Source of the DNA: CAYIHX01 sp964363305
Lineage (GTDB): Bacteria; Bdellovibrionota; UBA1018
DNA: 12,859 nucleotides
Direction of reading: 5' to 3'
Assembly: GCA_964363305.1 (NCBI GenBank)
Contig: CAYIHX010000074.1
Coordinates: forward strand, 1-12,859
The notes beneath the pieces were generated by a model, which did no database searches, was not told the DNA's origin, and worked only from the letters and a program-made list of their open reading frames with translations. Both the position numbers and the translations under genes were made by a program. Position 1 is the stretch's first letter. Each line of letters starts with the position of its first letter. This document shows positions 1-6,763 of the stretch, in pieces.

Positions 1-46
1 GGCAGGACATTCGTATTGCTAATGCCTGCGGACATCTTCACTCGCT

Positions 47-95
47 ACCAACACATATATTCACCAACACATATATTCACCAACATATATTCACC
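47..95. repeat. AT-rich short tandem repeat, 16-bp unit
   Basis: Two perfect copies of the 16-bp unit ACCAACACATATATTC lie at 47-62 and 63-78, followed by a 14-bp copy lacking one CA dinucleotide at 79-92 and then ACC at 93-95. The array is much more AT-rich than its surroundings and lies about 170 bp upstream of the serine protease start. It could be a set of regulator-binding direct repeats or a slippage-prone microsatellite; nothing here decides between them. Confidence 0.8.
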
Positions 96-169
96 TGTGC
101 GCGACCCGACTTCTCTGAGAACCCTCTAGAAGTGGAGGTGCCCGGGGTCTGGTGCACATCGAAAAACAA

Positions 170-193
170 TAGCGATAACTCGCTGATTTTTTT
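170..193 (+). terminator. Possible weak intrinsic terminator or leader hairpin
   Basis: AGCGA (171-175) pairs with TCGCT (180-184) around a 4-nt loop, and a run of seven T (187-193) follows two bases later. The stem is only 5 bp, so this would be a weak terminator. It could end a transcript entering from the left edge of the window. The rest of 96-227 shows no gene that I can support. Confidence 0.3.
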
Positions 194-227
194 GGTCTAT
201 TTCTACATAATGAATACTTTCCAGAAA

Positions 228-256
228 TTGACTTGGCGCATTATTTCGCGTACTAC
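228..256 (+). promoter_or_regulatory. Candidate promoter of the serine protease gene
   Basis: TTGACT (228-233, 5 of 6 to the sigma70 -35 consensus) is separated by 17 bp from TACTAC (251-256, 3 of 6 to the -10). Six bases later comes GTG at 263, the best start of the protease. With usual -10 to start-site spacing, transcription would begin at or next to the GTG, giving a leaderless mRNA. A competing -10, CATAAT at 206-211 (5 of 6), lacks a good -35 and would give a leader of about 45 nt. Confidence 0.4.
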
Positions 257-262
257 ACCGCC

Positions 263-1273
263 GTGCGCTCTTCTTTCTTTCGGCATACTGCGACAGCTCT
301 CTTGCTCGGCCAAAGTCTCGTGGCCTGCTCGCCCGTTCCGCGCCCCTCGTACAACGATCGCTCTGCCGTCATCTATGGCGAGGACGGCCGGATCGAAGTG
401 ATCGACGAAACAGACCCACTTTGGCTTGAAAAGGCGCGCGCGACCGTCGCGCTCGTCGCGCGCTCGCAGCTCACTCCCTCCTCCGACGGCCACTCTTTCC
501 AGATTCAGACCCACCCCTCGACCCTTCCCTATCCGTTCTGCCCCGGTGAGCGCTTCACCGCCCAGCCCGAAGTCGCCGCCTGTACCGGCGTGCTCGTCGC
601 GCCCGACCTCATCCTCACCGCAGCGCACTGCCTGCACCTGCCTCCCGGCTGCAATCCTGAAACCGGCTGCGACTATGCCGCGCAGGTCTGCCCCTCGGTG
701 TCCTTTTTGTTCGACTGGCGCCTCGACGCCGAGACACGGACCGCACCCACGCAAATCGACTCCCACTCCGTCTATCAGTGCCGCAAGATTCTCGCCGGCG
801 CCCGCGATCCCGTCCAAAAACTCGATTGGCTCCTCGTCCAGCTCGATCGCGAAACAACAGGTCGAACCCCAGTCACGCTTCCGCTCTTCCCGACTTCGAA
901 AGAGCTCGTCGTGGGCCGGCCCGTCGTGCAGATCGGCCACCCCCTCGGGCGGCCCCTTAAAATCCTTCACGGCGCGGAACTTCTCCCCAGTCAGCACGCC
1001 CATCAGCTCGTCGCCAATACCGATACCTTCGTCGGTAGCTCGGGCGGGCCCCTCTTCGACGCCCAAACGGGCGTGCTCATCGGACTCCTCTCCACCGGCG
1101 AACGTGACTTCGAGCTCGATTTCGCGCAGGAGAGCAGGTGCCTACGCTCTCGAGTTTGCACAGCAGAAACTTCCTGCCTCGGCGAACGCTACTCCCGCGT
1201 GGAACAGGCGATGGATACGATCATCCGGCTAGTGCTCTTGCGGCCCGGTGATTCGCCCCAGCCAGGCGGCTGA
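263..1273 (+). CDS. Trypsin-like (S1 family) serine protease, predicted lipoprotein
   Basis: Predicted secreted chymotrypsin-fold serine endopeptidase, tethered to a membrane by lipidation. From the GTG at 263 the protein has 336 residues. It opens with a short basic n-region, a hydrophobic stretch and the lipobox LVAC at residues 19-22, so Cys22 would be lipidated. The catalytic triad is visible: His122 in LTAAHC, Asp188 in KLDWLLVQLD, and Ser260 in GSSGGPLF. Many cysteines (for example CTGV, AAHC, GCNPETGCD, the C-terminal CLRSRVC) suggest disulfides outside the cytoplasm. An in-frame TTG at 233 would add 10 residues, but it overlaps a -35-like hexamer; GTG 263 gives a cleaner signal peptide. 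No Shine-Dalgarno sequence is seen before either start. The last 45 bp overlap, on the opposite strand, the end of the AI-2E transporter gene. The substrate is unknown. Confidence 0.88.
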   Translation: MRSSFFRHTATALLLGQSLVACSPVPRPSYNDRSAVIYGEDGRIEVIDETDPLWLEKARATVALVARSQLTPSSDGHSFQIQTHPSTLPYPFCPGERFTAQPEVAACTGVLVAPDLILTAAHCLHLPPGCNPETGCDYAAQVCPSVSFLFDWRLDAETRTAPTQIDSHSVYQCRKILAGARDPVQKLDWLLVQLDRETTGRTPVTLPLFPTSKELVVGRPVVQIGHPLGRPLKILHGAELLPSQHAHQLVANTDTFVGSSGGPLFDAQTGVLIGLLSTGERDFELDFAQESRCLRSRVCTAETSCLGERYSRVEQAMDTIIRLVLLRPGDSPQPGG

Positions 1274-2266
1274 TAGGCCCACGAGAATCGGACCCAGAAA
1301 TACGCCCGCGAACCCAAAAGTTTGAATTCCGCCCAGCACGCCGATAAATGCCAACAGCGGATGCATATTCGACGCTCCCCTCAGCACCCAGGGTCGCGCG
1401 AAGTTATCGATGAGCAGCACCAGCACCGCCACGAAAGAAAGAAAGAGGCCGGCCGGAAGCGGGCCCGTCGCAAACATAAAAAGACAGCTGGCCACCGTGA
1501 CGGAGACCGAGCCGACCACTGGAATAAAGGCGCCCACAAAGACTAGAAATCCAACCAGAAAAGGCTGCGGCAAGCCGGCGAGAACCCCGCCTGCCGTGAA
1601 GGTCAAACCCTGCAACGCCGAAGCCACAACGCTCGCCAACACGACCGACCGAGAATAACCCTTCAGCTGCTTGATCAAAAAATCCGTATCTTTCAAACCA
1701 AAGGGGGAGTGCGTGCGCGCGAACAGCTGCAACCGACGCCCATCCACCAACAGAAAGAGCAGGCCGAGAAGGAGCATCATGACCGAGGTGAGCATCCCGG
1801 GTGCGCGAGAAAGGAGACCCCCGAAAAATTGAGCGAGAACACCGCTCAAAGAATCTGAAAGCTCCTGTACGGCGCTCACGAACTGCTCGGGCTCGACGCT
1901 GAAGGATGCAGCCATCCACTCCCGAAGCCGCACCACCGGCGCAAGCCCCACGAGCCAGGTCGCCCCGGTCATCCCCTGGACTCCACGAAAATCGTGCAGC
2001 TGCCGCATCAGGGCCTGAGCCCCAAAAAAAATCACCAACAACGTTGGCAACACAAGCACGACCGCGAAGAGCACGGTCACGGTCAAACTACTCAAAAAGA
2101 CGGGCCATTTCCTGCGCAACAAAGAAACATGAAGCGGCATCAGCAAGATCGCAAAAACCCCTGCCAGCACCACGGGCAGCAACAAATCGGCCGCCAGATA
2201 AAAACACCCGGAAAACAAAACAAAAGCGGCAACCCATTCCCGACGAAGGAGCAGGTCCGACCTCAA
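1229..2266 (-). CDS. AI-2E/PerM-family membrane transporter
   Basis: Polytopic inner-membrane protein of the AI-2E transporter (PerM/UPF0118) family; members include autoinducer-2 exporters and Na+/H+ antiporters, so the substrate cannot be named. From the TTG at 2266 it has 345 residues, a normal family length. Hydrophobic segments occur as two near the N-terminus, one after the RRKWP loop, one at GMLTSVMMLLLGLLFLLVDG, and several in the C-terminal half. The C-terminus carries the family pattern DNFARPWVLRG followed by LLAFIGVLGG, FGFAG and LGPI. I chose TTG 2266 because it overlaps the upstream stop (TTGA) and AGAAGAGG (2272-2279) lies 5 nt before it. An ATG at 2341 would add 25 hydrophilic residues deep inside the hydroxylase gene. 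It is probably translationally coupled to that gene. Its 3' end overlaps the convergent protease gene by 45 bp. Confidence 0.88.
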   Translation of the reverse strand: MRSDLLLRREWVAAFVLFSGCFYLAADLLLPVVLAGVFAILLMPLHVSLLRRKWPVFLSSLTVTVLFAVVLVLPTLLVIFFGAQALMRQLHDFRGVQGMTGATWLVGLAPVVRLREWMAASFSVEPEQFVSAVQELSDSLSGVLAQFFGGLLSRAPGMLTSVMMLLLGLLFLLVDGRRLQLFARTHSPFGLKDTDFLIKQLKGYSRSVVLASVVASALQGLTFTAGGVLAGLPQPFLVGFLVFVGAFIPVVGSVSVTVASCLFMFATGPLPAGLFLSFVAVLVLLIDNFARPWVLRGASNMHPLLAFIGVLGGIQTFGFAGVFLGPILVGLSAAWLGRITGPQEH

Positions 2267-2922
2267 GCCGACCTCTTCTTTTTTTTGCTCCGGCCCGTCG
2301 TGCCGAAAACGTAATCCCAAAGAGGAGAACTCACGCCCCAACGGGATTCGACTTCCGTAAAATGGTGCAGCATATGGCTCTGCTTCAAAAACTTGCCGAC
2401 CGGGGTCCGAGGCGTGAAGTGATGTACCGCGAAATGAATATAGTCGTACGCGAGATAACCCCAGATGAAGCCGGCTAAAAATGGCAGATAAATCTCTGGC
2501 CCGAAAATGAGGCGGAAAATCGGGATGAGGATCAGCGCCAAAATAAAGGAAGCGGCCGGGGGCATGACCAACCGTGACGGGTCGTTTGGATCATCGTGAT
2601 GCACCCCATGAAGGAGAAAGTGAAAACGCCGGCCCCAGTGGGAGTCGATCTGCAGATGAAAAACATAACGGTGCAAAACATACTCGACCAACGTCCAGCT
2701 CAAGACGCCCGTGGCCGCCCAGGCCGCAAGCTCAAGCGGGGAGAGAACCGCATGCTCGATCCCCATCGCCAGAACAAAAAGCGAGATCGGAACCCAAATC
2801 AAGAGAGGAACAATCGGATGAACGTGAGAAAGCCGTTCCAGCCATTGCGACTTGAACATTCTCAAGCCCTTACGTCCATTCCAGATATCCGTTCCGACCG
2901 CGCCACCTGTTGTCTTGCTCAT
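2263..2922 (-). CDS. Fatty acid hydroxylase / sterol desaturase superfamily membrane protein
   Basis: Predicted di-iron membrane oxygenase that hydroxylates or desaturates a lipid acyl chain or related substrate in the inner membrane. In a 219-residue form starting at 2922, the histidine clusters are HRYVFH (84-89, HX4H), HGVHH (105-109), HFAVHH (163-168) and HMLHHF (183-188). These are the iron ligands of the superfamily and resemble the fatty acid 2-hydroxylase branch. Hydrophobic segments lie at about residues 37-60, 63-80, 122-140 and 145-160. The C-terminus is basic (RSKKKKRS). The start is uncertain: ATG 2922 has no SD, while an internal ATG at 2859, preceded by AAGGG about 7 nt upstream, would remove 21 residues ahead of the first membrane segment. 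The last codons contain AAA AAA AAG, an in-phase slippery sequence, and the stop overlaps the transporter's TTG start. The exact substrate cannot be told. Confidence 0.88.
   Translation of the reverse strand: MSKTTGGAVGTDIWNGRKGLRMFKSQWLERLSHVHPIVPLLIWVPISLFVLAMGIEHAVLSPLELAAWAATGVLSWTLVEYVLHRYVFHLQIDSHWGRRFHFLLHGVHHDDPNDPSRLVMPPAASFILALILIPIFRLIFGPEIYLPFLAGFIWGYLAYDYIHFAVHHFTPRTPVGKFLKQSHMLHHFTEVESRWGVSSPLWDYVFGTTGRSKKKKRSA
2272..2279 (-). promoter_or_regulatory. Ribosome binding site deciding the transporter start
   Basis: On the minus strand AGAAGAGG ends 5 nt before TTG 2266. It lies inside the last codons of the hydroxylase gene, directly after the A8 run (2279-2286). It supports the short form of the transporter and translational coupling. 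Confidence 0.5.
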
Positions 2923-3041
2923 GGAGGAATATTTACCTCAGCTCGAAGCCCGACGCTAGCCCCCGCGTGAGTGTCGGACAAAATAACCCGATGCGCTAAA
3001 CACCTGTTCAGACCTCCTTCCCTTTTTTCGATTTACCGAGC

Positions 3042-3047
3042 TAGAAC
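3042..3047 (+). promoter_or_regulatory. Possible -10 element of rmuC
   Basis: TAGAAC (4 of 6 to TATAAT) ends 6 nt before the rmuC ATG. The best -35, TTCCCT at 3018-3023, is poor. The rest of the divergent gap 2923-3041 shows no clear regulator site. Confidence 0.2.
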
Positions 3048-3053
3048 CTCCCT

Positions 3054-4256
3054 ATGACCGAATCGCTTCTCTTGATGACCTCAGCCCTCGCAGCCGTCGC
3101 GTCCATTGCCGTCCTCTGGACCTTGAAAACCGCGCGCCCCAACCTTGCCGCTGATCTCGAGCCCCTTCACCTCAAGCTCGGGGGCGAATGGCGAGAAGCC
3201 TTGACCGAGAAACTCGCGCGCCACTTCGGCGACTCCCAAGAAAAATTCGAGCAATCCCAGGCCCGCGCACGCTCAGAGCTTCAAGCCGTTCTTTCACAGT
3301 CCCGCACTGAAGCGCAAACGGGCCTTTTGCAAACCACCCAGGCGCTTGAAATTAAATTTCAATCCCTCGAACAGCAGGTCGGCATGCGCCTCGAGGCCAT
3401 CGGAAAAAACGTCGAGAACAAGCTGAACGAGAACCTGAAGGAGGGGTTCCAGCACTTCACGAAGGTGCAGGAGCATCTCAAAGCCGCGGAACTGAAACTG
3501 GCCGAGCTCAATATCGTCGGCCAATCCATCTCCGACTTGAACAGCCTGCTCAAACTCCCGCATCTTCGCGGGGGCTTCGGCGAGGCCACTCTGGAGCGCC
3601 TCCTCGCCGATTTCCTTCCCATGGGCAGCTACGAATTCCAATACTCCGTCACCGACGGCAGTACCGAGCGGGTCGACGCCATCGTCAAAGTGGGGAAACA
3701 GGTTCTGCCCATCGACAGCAAGTTTCCGCGCGAACAAGTGCTGCCCCTTTTCGAGAGCGGCGACCCGGTGGCGCAAGAGTCCGCTCGCAAAATTCTCGCC
3801 GAATTCGTCCGCGGACAAGCGCGCACGATCTCACAGAAATACATCAAGCCCGAGCACGGCACGACCGACATGGCGCTCCTCTTCCTGCCGAGCGAAACGC
3901 TCTATTTCGAAGTCGTGCGCAACGGAAAACTCTTCGAGGAACTCTCACGCCTGAAGGTCTACCCGGTCTCGCCCAACACTCTGATGATCGGCCTGCGCTC
4001 GGTGACCATGGCGCAGGAGTACTACGACATGGCTCGCGGAGTGGAGCAAACCATCGAGGATGTGAAAAAAGCTCGTCGGCACTTCGAACATTTCGAAGGC
4101 CGCTTCGAGGACGTGGGTCGAGGCCTAAGAAAAGCGCAAGAAGCCTTTGAAATGGCACACACTCACCTGGGCCGTTACGAAAGCAGCGTCTACCGGCTCA
4201 CCGGAGAGACCCCGGCGGAGCTACCGCCCTCGGCCGACGCGCCCCTCCCCACCTGA
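3054..4256 (+). CDS. rmuC: DNA recombination protein RmuC
   Basis: RmuC-family protein, known in E. coli to limit recombination at inverted repeats and carrying a predicted PD-(D/E)XK-like nuclease domain; the biochemical activity is not well defined. At 400 residues it shows the family architecture: one N-terminal membrane segment (about residues 4-23), a long charged coiled coil (about 35-160), and the C-terminal RmuC domain. Typical domain blocks are LRGGFGEATLERLL, VDAIVKVGKQVLPIDSKFP, KYIKPEHGTTDMALLFLPSE and SPNTLMIGLRSV. The ATG at 3054 starts just before the membrane segment and is the only sensible start; no SD precedes it. It is divergent from the hydroxylase-transporter pair and converges on the SIS gene with only 12 bp between the stops. 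It appears to be monocistronic. Confidence 0.92.
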   Translation: MTESLLLMTSALAAVASIAVLWTLKTARPNLAADLEPLHLKLGGEWREALTEKLARHFGDSQEKFEQSQARARSELQAVLSQSRTEAQTGLLQTTQALEIKFQSLEQQVGMRLEAIGKNVENKLNENLKEGFQHFTKVQEHLKAAELKLAELNIVGQSISDLNSLLKLPHLRGGFGEATLERLLADFLPMGSYEFQYSVTDGSTERVDAIVKVGKQVLPIDSKFPREQVLPLFESGDPVAQESARKILAEFVRGQARTISQKYIKPEHGTTDMALLFLPSETLYFEVVRNGKLFEELSRLKVYPVSPNTLMIGLRSVTMAQEYYDMARGVEQTIEDVKKARRHFEHFEGRFEDVGRGLRKAQEAFEMAHTHLGRYESSVYRLTGETPAELPPSADAPLPT

Positions 4257-4268
4257 TCCGCTTCCTTC

Positions 4269-5225
4269 TTAAGCGCGCGTCGCCTCCAGCGCCGCTCGCT
4301 GCACCTTGAAAATCGCGCGCGCGAGCATGTACTCTCGCTCGCCGCCACTGCGCAGATCCCAGGAGACAATCTTTGCCCCATTTGGCGTATAGGTCTCGCG
4401 CCACTCGGCATCCCTCGGGTCCTCGCCGAAATTGAGGTGAAGGATCCGGAGCGGCTGATCCTTCCGCTCTGGCAAGAACTGCGAGAAGCCGTGAAAAAAT
4501 GCTTCGCTTGAAGACGACCGAAGCAACGCCCCCCCCAGCTCAAGACACTTCAAAGAAAGCTCACGCGCCATCCATTCGGCCGGACCATGACCGATCACCC
4601 AACCGGGCGTCCGGGCGCGCAGCCACTCCTGCACCTCCGCCGGAGGCAACGTCTTCTCCGCTTCAAACTCACTCGTCATCGCCCGCCACAGATCAAACGT
4701 ATTCGCGTCGCCGATCACCAAACTCGCCGCGGCGATCGCGCACGACAGCGCGCTCGTATGCGGCTCGATGGTCTCCAACGGACCGGCGGCGATCGTCAAA
4801 TGCGCTTCTTCGGGCGCCGTATCGATATCTTTCGAGGCCACCCAGACCGTGCTGAAGCCCTTGCGACGCGCCTCCTGAAGCGCTCTCAACGTCTCGGCCG
4901 TTTTTCCACGATGCGAAAAGCCGACGAACCAGTGCCGAGAACCCGCAAGCCGACCCGAGCGAGCAGCGAAATCCGCTGACGGACACACCACGGAAAGCCG
5001 AGGGCGACGGGCCCAGAGCGTCTGCGACTCGAGCAGAACCTCCGCCAGTGCGGCGGCATGAAGCGAACTGCCTTCCCCCACCCAAAAAATCGTCTCAGGC
5101 AACTCCCACGGCAACGCTCGATCCCAGCCATGAGCACTCAGGCGATCATAAATCTCTCGCCAGTGCGCCGGCTGCGCGCTCCACGTTTCAAATGCTACGG
5201 ACCAAACCTCTGAGGATTTTGACAT
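4269..5225 (-). CDS. SIS-domain protein resembling the GlmS isomerase half
   Basis: Predicted cytoplasmic phosphosugar-binding protein with two SIS domains, similar in layout to the isomerase part of glucosamine-6-phosphate synthase but without the glutaminase domain. From ATG 5225 it has 318 residues. Domain 1 has VGEGSSLHAA (49-58, comparable to the GlmS GTGTS loop), FSHRGKTAETL (103-113, comparable to SQSGETADT) and EPHTSALS (154-161). Domain 2 has WVIGHGPAEWMARELSLKCLELGG and SSEAFFHG (about 207-245), keeping the Glu of the KEIS-like helix and the His of the HG motif. The second Ser of the SxSG phosphate loop is replaced by Arg106, and the GlmS C-terminal SVTVE tail is absent, so normal GlmS activity is doubtful. 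It lies 32 bp downstream of the M20 gene, probably co-transcribed. An open frame reaches back to 5540 but runs through the M20 gene. Confidence 0.8.
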   Translation of the reverse strand: MSKSSEVWSVAFETWSAQPAHWREIYDRLSAHGWDRALPWELPETIFWVGEGSSLHAAALAEVLLESQTLWARRPRLSVVCPSADFAARSGRLAGSRHWFVGFSHRGKTAETLRALQEARRKGFSTVWVASKDIDTAPEEAHLTIAAGPLETIEPHTSALSCAIAAASLVIGDANTFDLWRAMTSEFEAEKTLPPAEVQEWLRARTPGWVIGHGPAEWMARELSLKCLELGGALLRSSSSEAFFHGFSQFLPERKDQPLRILHLNFGEDPRDAEWRETYTPNGAKIVSWDLRSGGEREYMLARAIFKVQRAALEATRA

Positions 5226-5257
5226 GCGCTGAGTGTGGAACAATTTCCGCCGCTTGG

Positions 5258-6652
5258 CTACCTCTTGAAGCGATCCGCCAGCTCTCGGAACAAATGAACC
5301 TGAGAAACGCAGGCCTTCTTGAAGTCGCTCACCAGTAAACTCTCGTTCTCGCCATGCGCATTCGTGTAGGGATCCTCGACTCCGACCAGCAACGCAGGCA
5401 CGCCGCCCAATGCCTCGGCGAACGGCTGTACGAACGGAATGCTCCCGCCACAGCCGATTTTCAGTGGTTTTCGCCCATACCCAGCCGTCATCGCCGCTTC
5501 TGCGGCCTCGAAGGCCCAGCCCTTCGGTTCGATCGCCCACGGACCGCTCGCCGATTCGACCTTAAACGTCAGCTCGAGACCCCAGGGCAGATGCTCGCGA
5601 ATATGGCGCTGAATCGCCGCGACCGCAGTCTCGGGCTTGAGATCCGGCGCGGTGCGGATTGTGACCTTTGCCCAGGCTACGTCATTGATGATATTGGCCG
5701 GCGCGGCGCGCGAAGACGCCTGGATCGCCGTCACTGTCAGCGACGGATAGCGCCAAACCTGCGCGTTCGGGTTCGGCCCCTCCCGCAACAACTTCGCCCC
5801 TGGCACCATTCCACACTGGTCACGAAAGGCCGCCTCGTCGAAGGGAATCTCGCGCATCGCGGCTTCCTCATCCTTCGTGATCGGCCGGAGTTCCCGCCGT
5901 ACTTCCGGCAGCGCGATTCGTCCCTCGGCATCCACCAACCCCGCGAGCGCCTTGCTCAACGCCAGCACCGGGTCCGGAACTGGCCCGCCCCACATCCCCG
6001 AGTGCACGGACTTGGTCAACGCCCGTACTTCCACTTCGACCGCGACCAACCCCCTCAGCGCCACGGTCAGGGCCGGAACGCCGCAGTCAAAGTTTGTGGT
6101 GTCGGTCAGCACCATGACGTCGGCCTGGAGGCGCGCACGATACCTCTCCAAAAATTTCGGCAGCGTCTCGCTCCCCGTCTCCTCCTCGCCTTCGATGACG
6201 AGCTTCACGTTCACCGGGAGCTTTTTCTCCCCTTTCAGAAAAGAAGAGATCGCCGACAGATGAATCAACACACCGGCCTTGTCGTCGGCCGTTCCTCGCC
6301 CGTAAAGACGGGGCCCCCCGGGCCCCTCCTTCAAGGTCGGCTCAAACGGCGAGGTTTTCCAAAGCTCAGTGCGACCGGCTGGTTGCACATCATGGTGAGC
6401 GTAAAGCAAAAGCGTCGGCGCCTTCGGTTCGGCATGCAGCCAATCGGCCACCACATAGGGATGCGCCCCGGGGAAGTCGATGATCTCCACATGCTCCAGC
6501 CCTGCCGCCTGGCAGAGGTCGGCCACCATGGAGGCGCTCCGCTTCACCTCTTCTGCAGGAAATCCCGGAAAGCTCACACTCGGAATCCGAGCCAGAGACT
6601 TCAGGTTCTCGAAGTGGGTCGCAAAATCTTTTTCCAGTTGGGCGAGTGGCAT
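5258..6652 (-). CDS. M20 family dipeptidase / metallopeptidase
   Basis: Predicted cytoplasmic di-zinc peptidase of family M20 (carnosinase/DapE/CNDP-like dipeptidase branch), hydrolysing dipeptides or N-acyl amino acids. From ATG 6652 it has 464 residues, the usual length. Metal and catalytic motifs are complete: YAHHDVQP (His86, Asp88), GRGTADDKAG (bridging Asp123), IEGEEETGS (Glu157/158), a later LTDT aspartate, and the C-terminal NAHGENE histidine. The lid or dimerisation domain begins near HSGMWGGPVPDPVLAL. The reading frame is open upstream to 6817, but that part is simply the inverted repeat read as protein, so I start at the ATG followed by PLAQLEKDF. No SD sequence is present. Instead CAGAAT lies 6 nt before the ATG with TTAACT 17 bp further up, both within the inverted-repeat arm. 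The SIS gene follows 32 bp downstream. Confidence 0.9.
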   Translation of the reverse strand: MPLAQLEKDFATHFENLKSLARIPSVSFPGFPAEEVKRSASMVADLCQAAGLEHVEIIDFPGAHPYVVADWLHAEPKAPTLLLYAHHDVQPAGRTELWKTSPFEPTLKEGPGGPRLYGRGTADDKAGVLIHLSAISSFLKGEKKLPVNVKLVIEGEEETGSETLPKFLERYRARLQADVMVLTDTTNFDCGVPALTVALRGLVAVEVEVRALTKSVHSGMWGGPVPDPVLALSKALAGLVDAEGRIALPEVRRELRPITKDEEAAMREIPFDEAAFRDQCGMVPGAKLLREGPNPNAQVWRYPSLTVTAIQASSRAAPANIINDVAWAKVTIRTAPDLKPETAVAAIQRHIREHLPWGLELTFKVESASGPWAIEPKGWAFEAAEAAMTAGYGRKPLKIGCGGSIPFVQPFAEALGGVPALLVGVEDPYTNAHGENESLLVSDFKKACVSQVHLFRELADRFKR

Positions 6653-6658
6653 GGCCCC

Positions 6659-6687
6659 ATTCTGCGGTGCCTGGCACCAATAGTTAA
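6659..6687 (-). promoter_or_regulatory. Candidate outward promoter in the left arm, for the M20 gene
   Basis: Read on the minus strand, TTAACT (6687-6682, 4 of 6) is followed after 17 bp by CAGAAT (6664-6659, 4 of 6), and six bases later by the M20 ATG at 6652. The match is moderate, but the spacing is ideal and the same arrangement is mirrored on the other strand. Confidence 0.35.
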
Positions 6688-6734
6688 GCAAATTAACAAA
6701 GGGCATTTCATCCAAATGCCCTTTGTTAATTTGC

Positions 6735-6763
6735 TTAACTATTGGTGCCAGGCACCGCAGAAT
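6735..6763 (+). promoter_or_regulatory. Candidate outward promoter in the right arm, for the exonuclease gene
   Basis: TTAACT (6735-6740), a 17-bp spacer and CAGAAT (6758-6763) form the mirror copy of the left-arm promoter. Transcription would begin near 6770, about 10 nt before the exonuclease ATG. An alternative -10, TATCAC at 6766-6771, lies 8 nt before that ATG. Confidence 0.3.

Noticed and set aside
132..401. A short open frame beginning MEVPGVWCTS, and an ATG at 210 in the same frame
   Set aside because: It overlaps the protease signal peptide in another frame and resembles no known protein.
2267..2341. ATG start at 2341 for the AI-2E-family transporter
   Set aside because: The 25 added residues are hydrophilic and lie within the hydroxylase gene; TTG 2266 has a ribosome binding site and overlaps the upstream stop.
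4529..4536. G8 homopolymer on the coding strand of the SIS gene as a phase-variation tract
   Set aside because: It encodes Leu-Gly-Gly-Ala in a conserved helix, and a single 8-mer in a GC-rich genome is weak evidence; the gene is intact.
5226..5540. N-terminal extension of the SIS frame
   Set aside because: It overlaps the end of the M20 gene on the same strand; ATG 5225 gives a compact two-SIS-domain protein.
6310..6326. GC hairpin GGGGCCC-CCC-GGGCCCC within the M20 gene
   Set aside because: It encodes part of the conserved region before GRGTADDK and is explained by Gly/Pro codons; there is no T-run.
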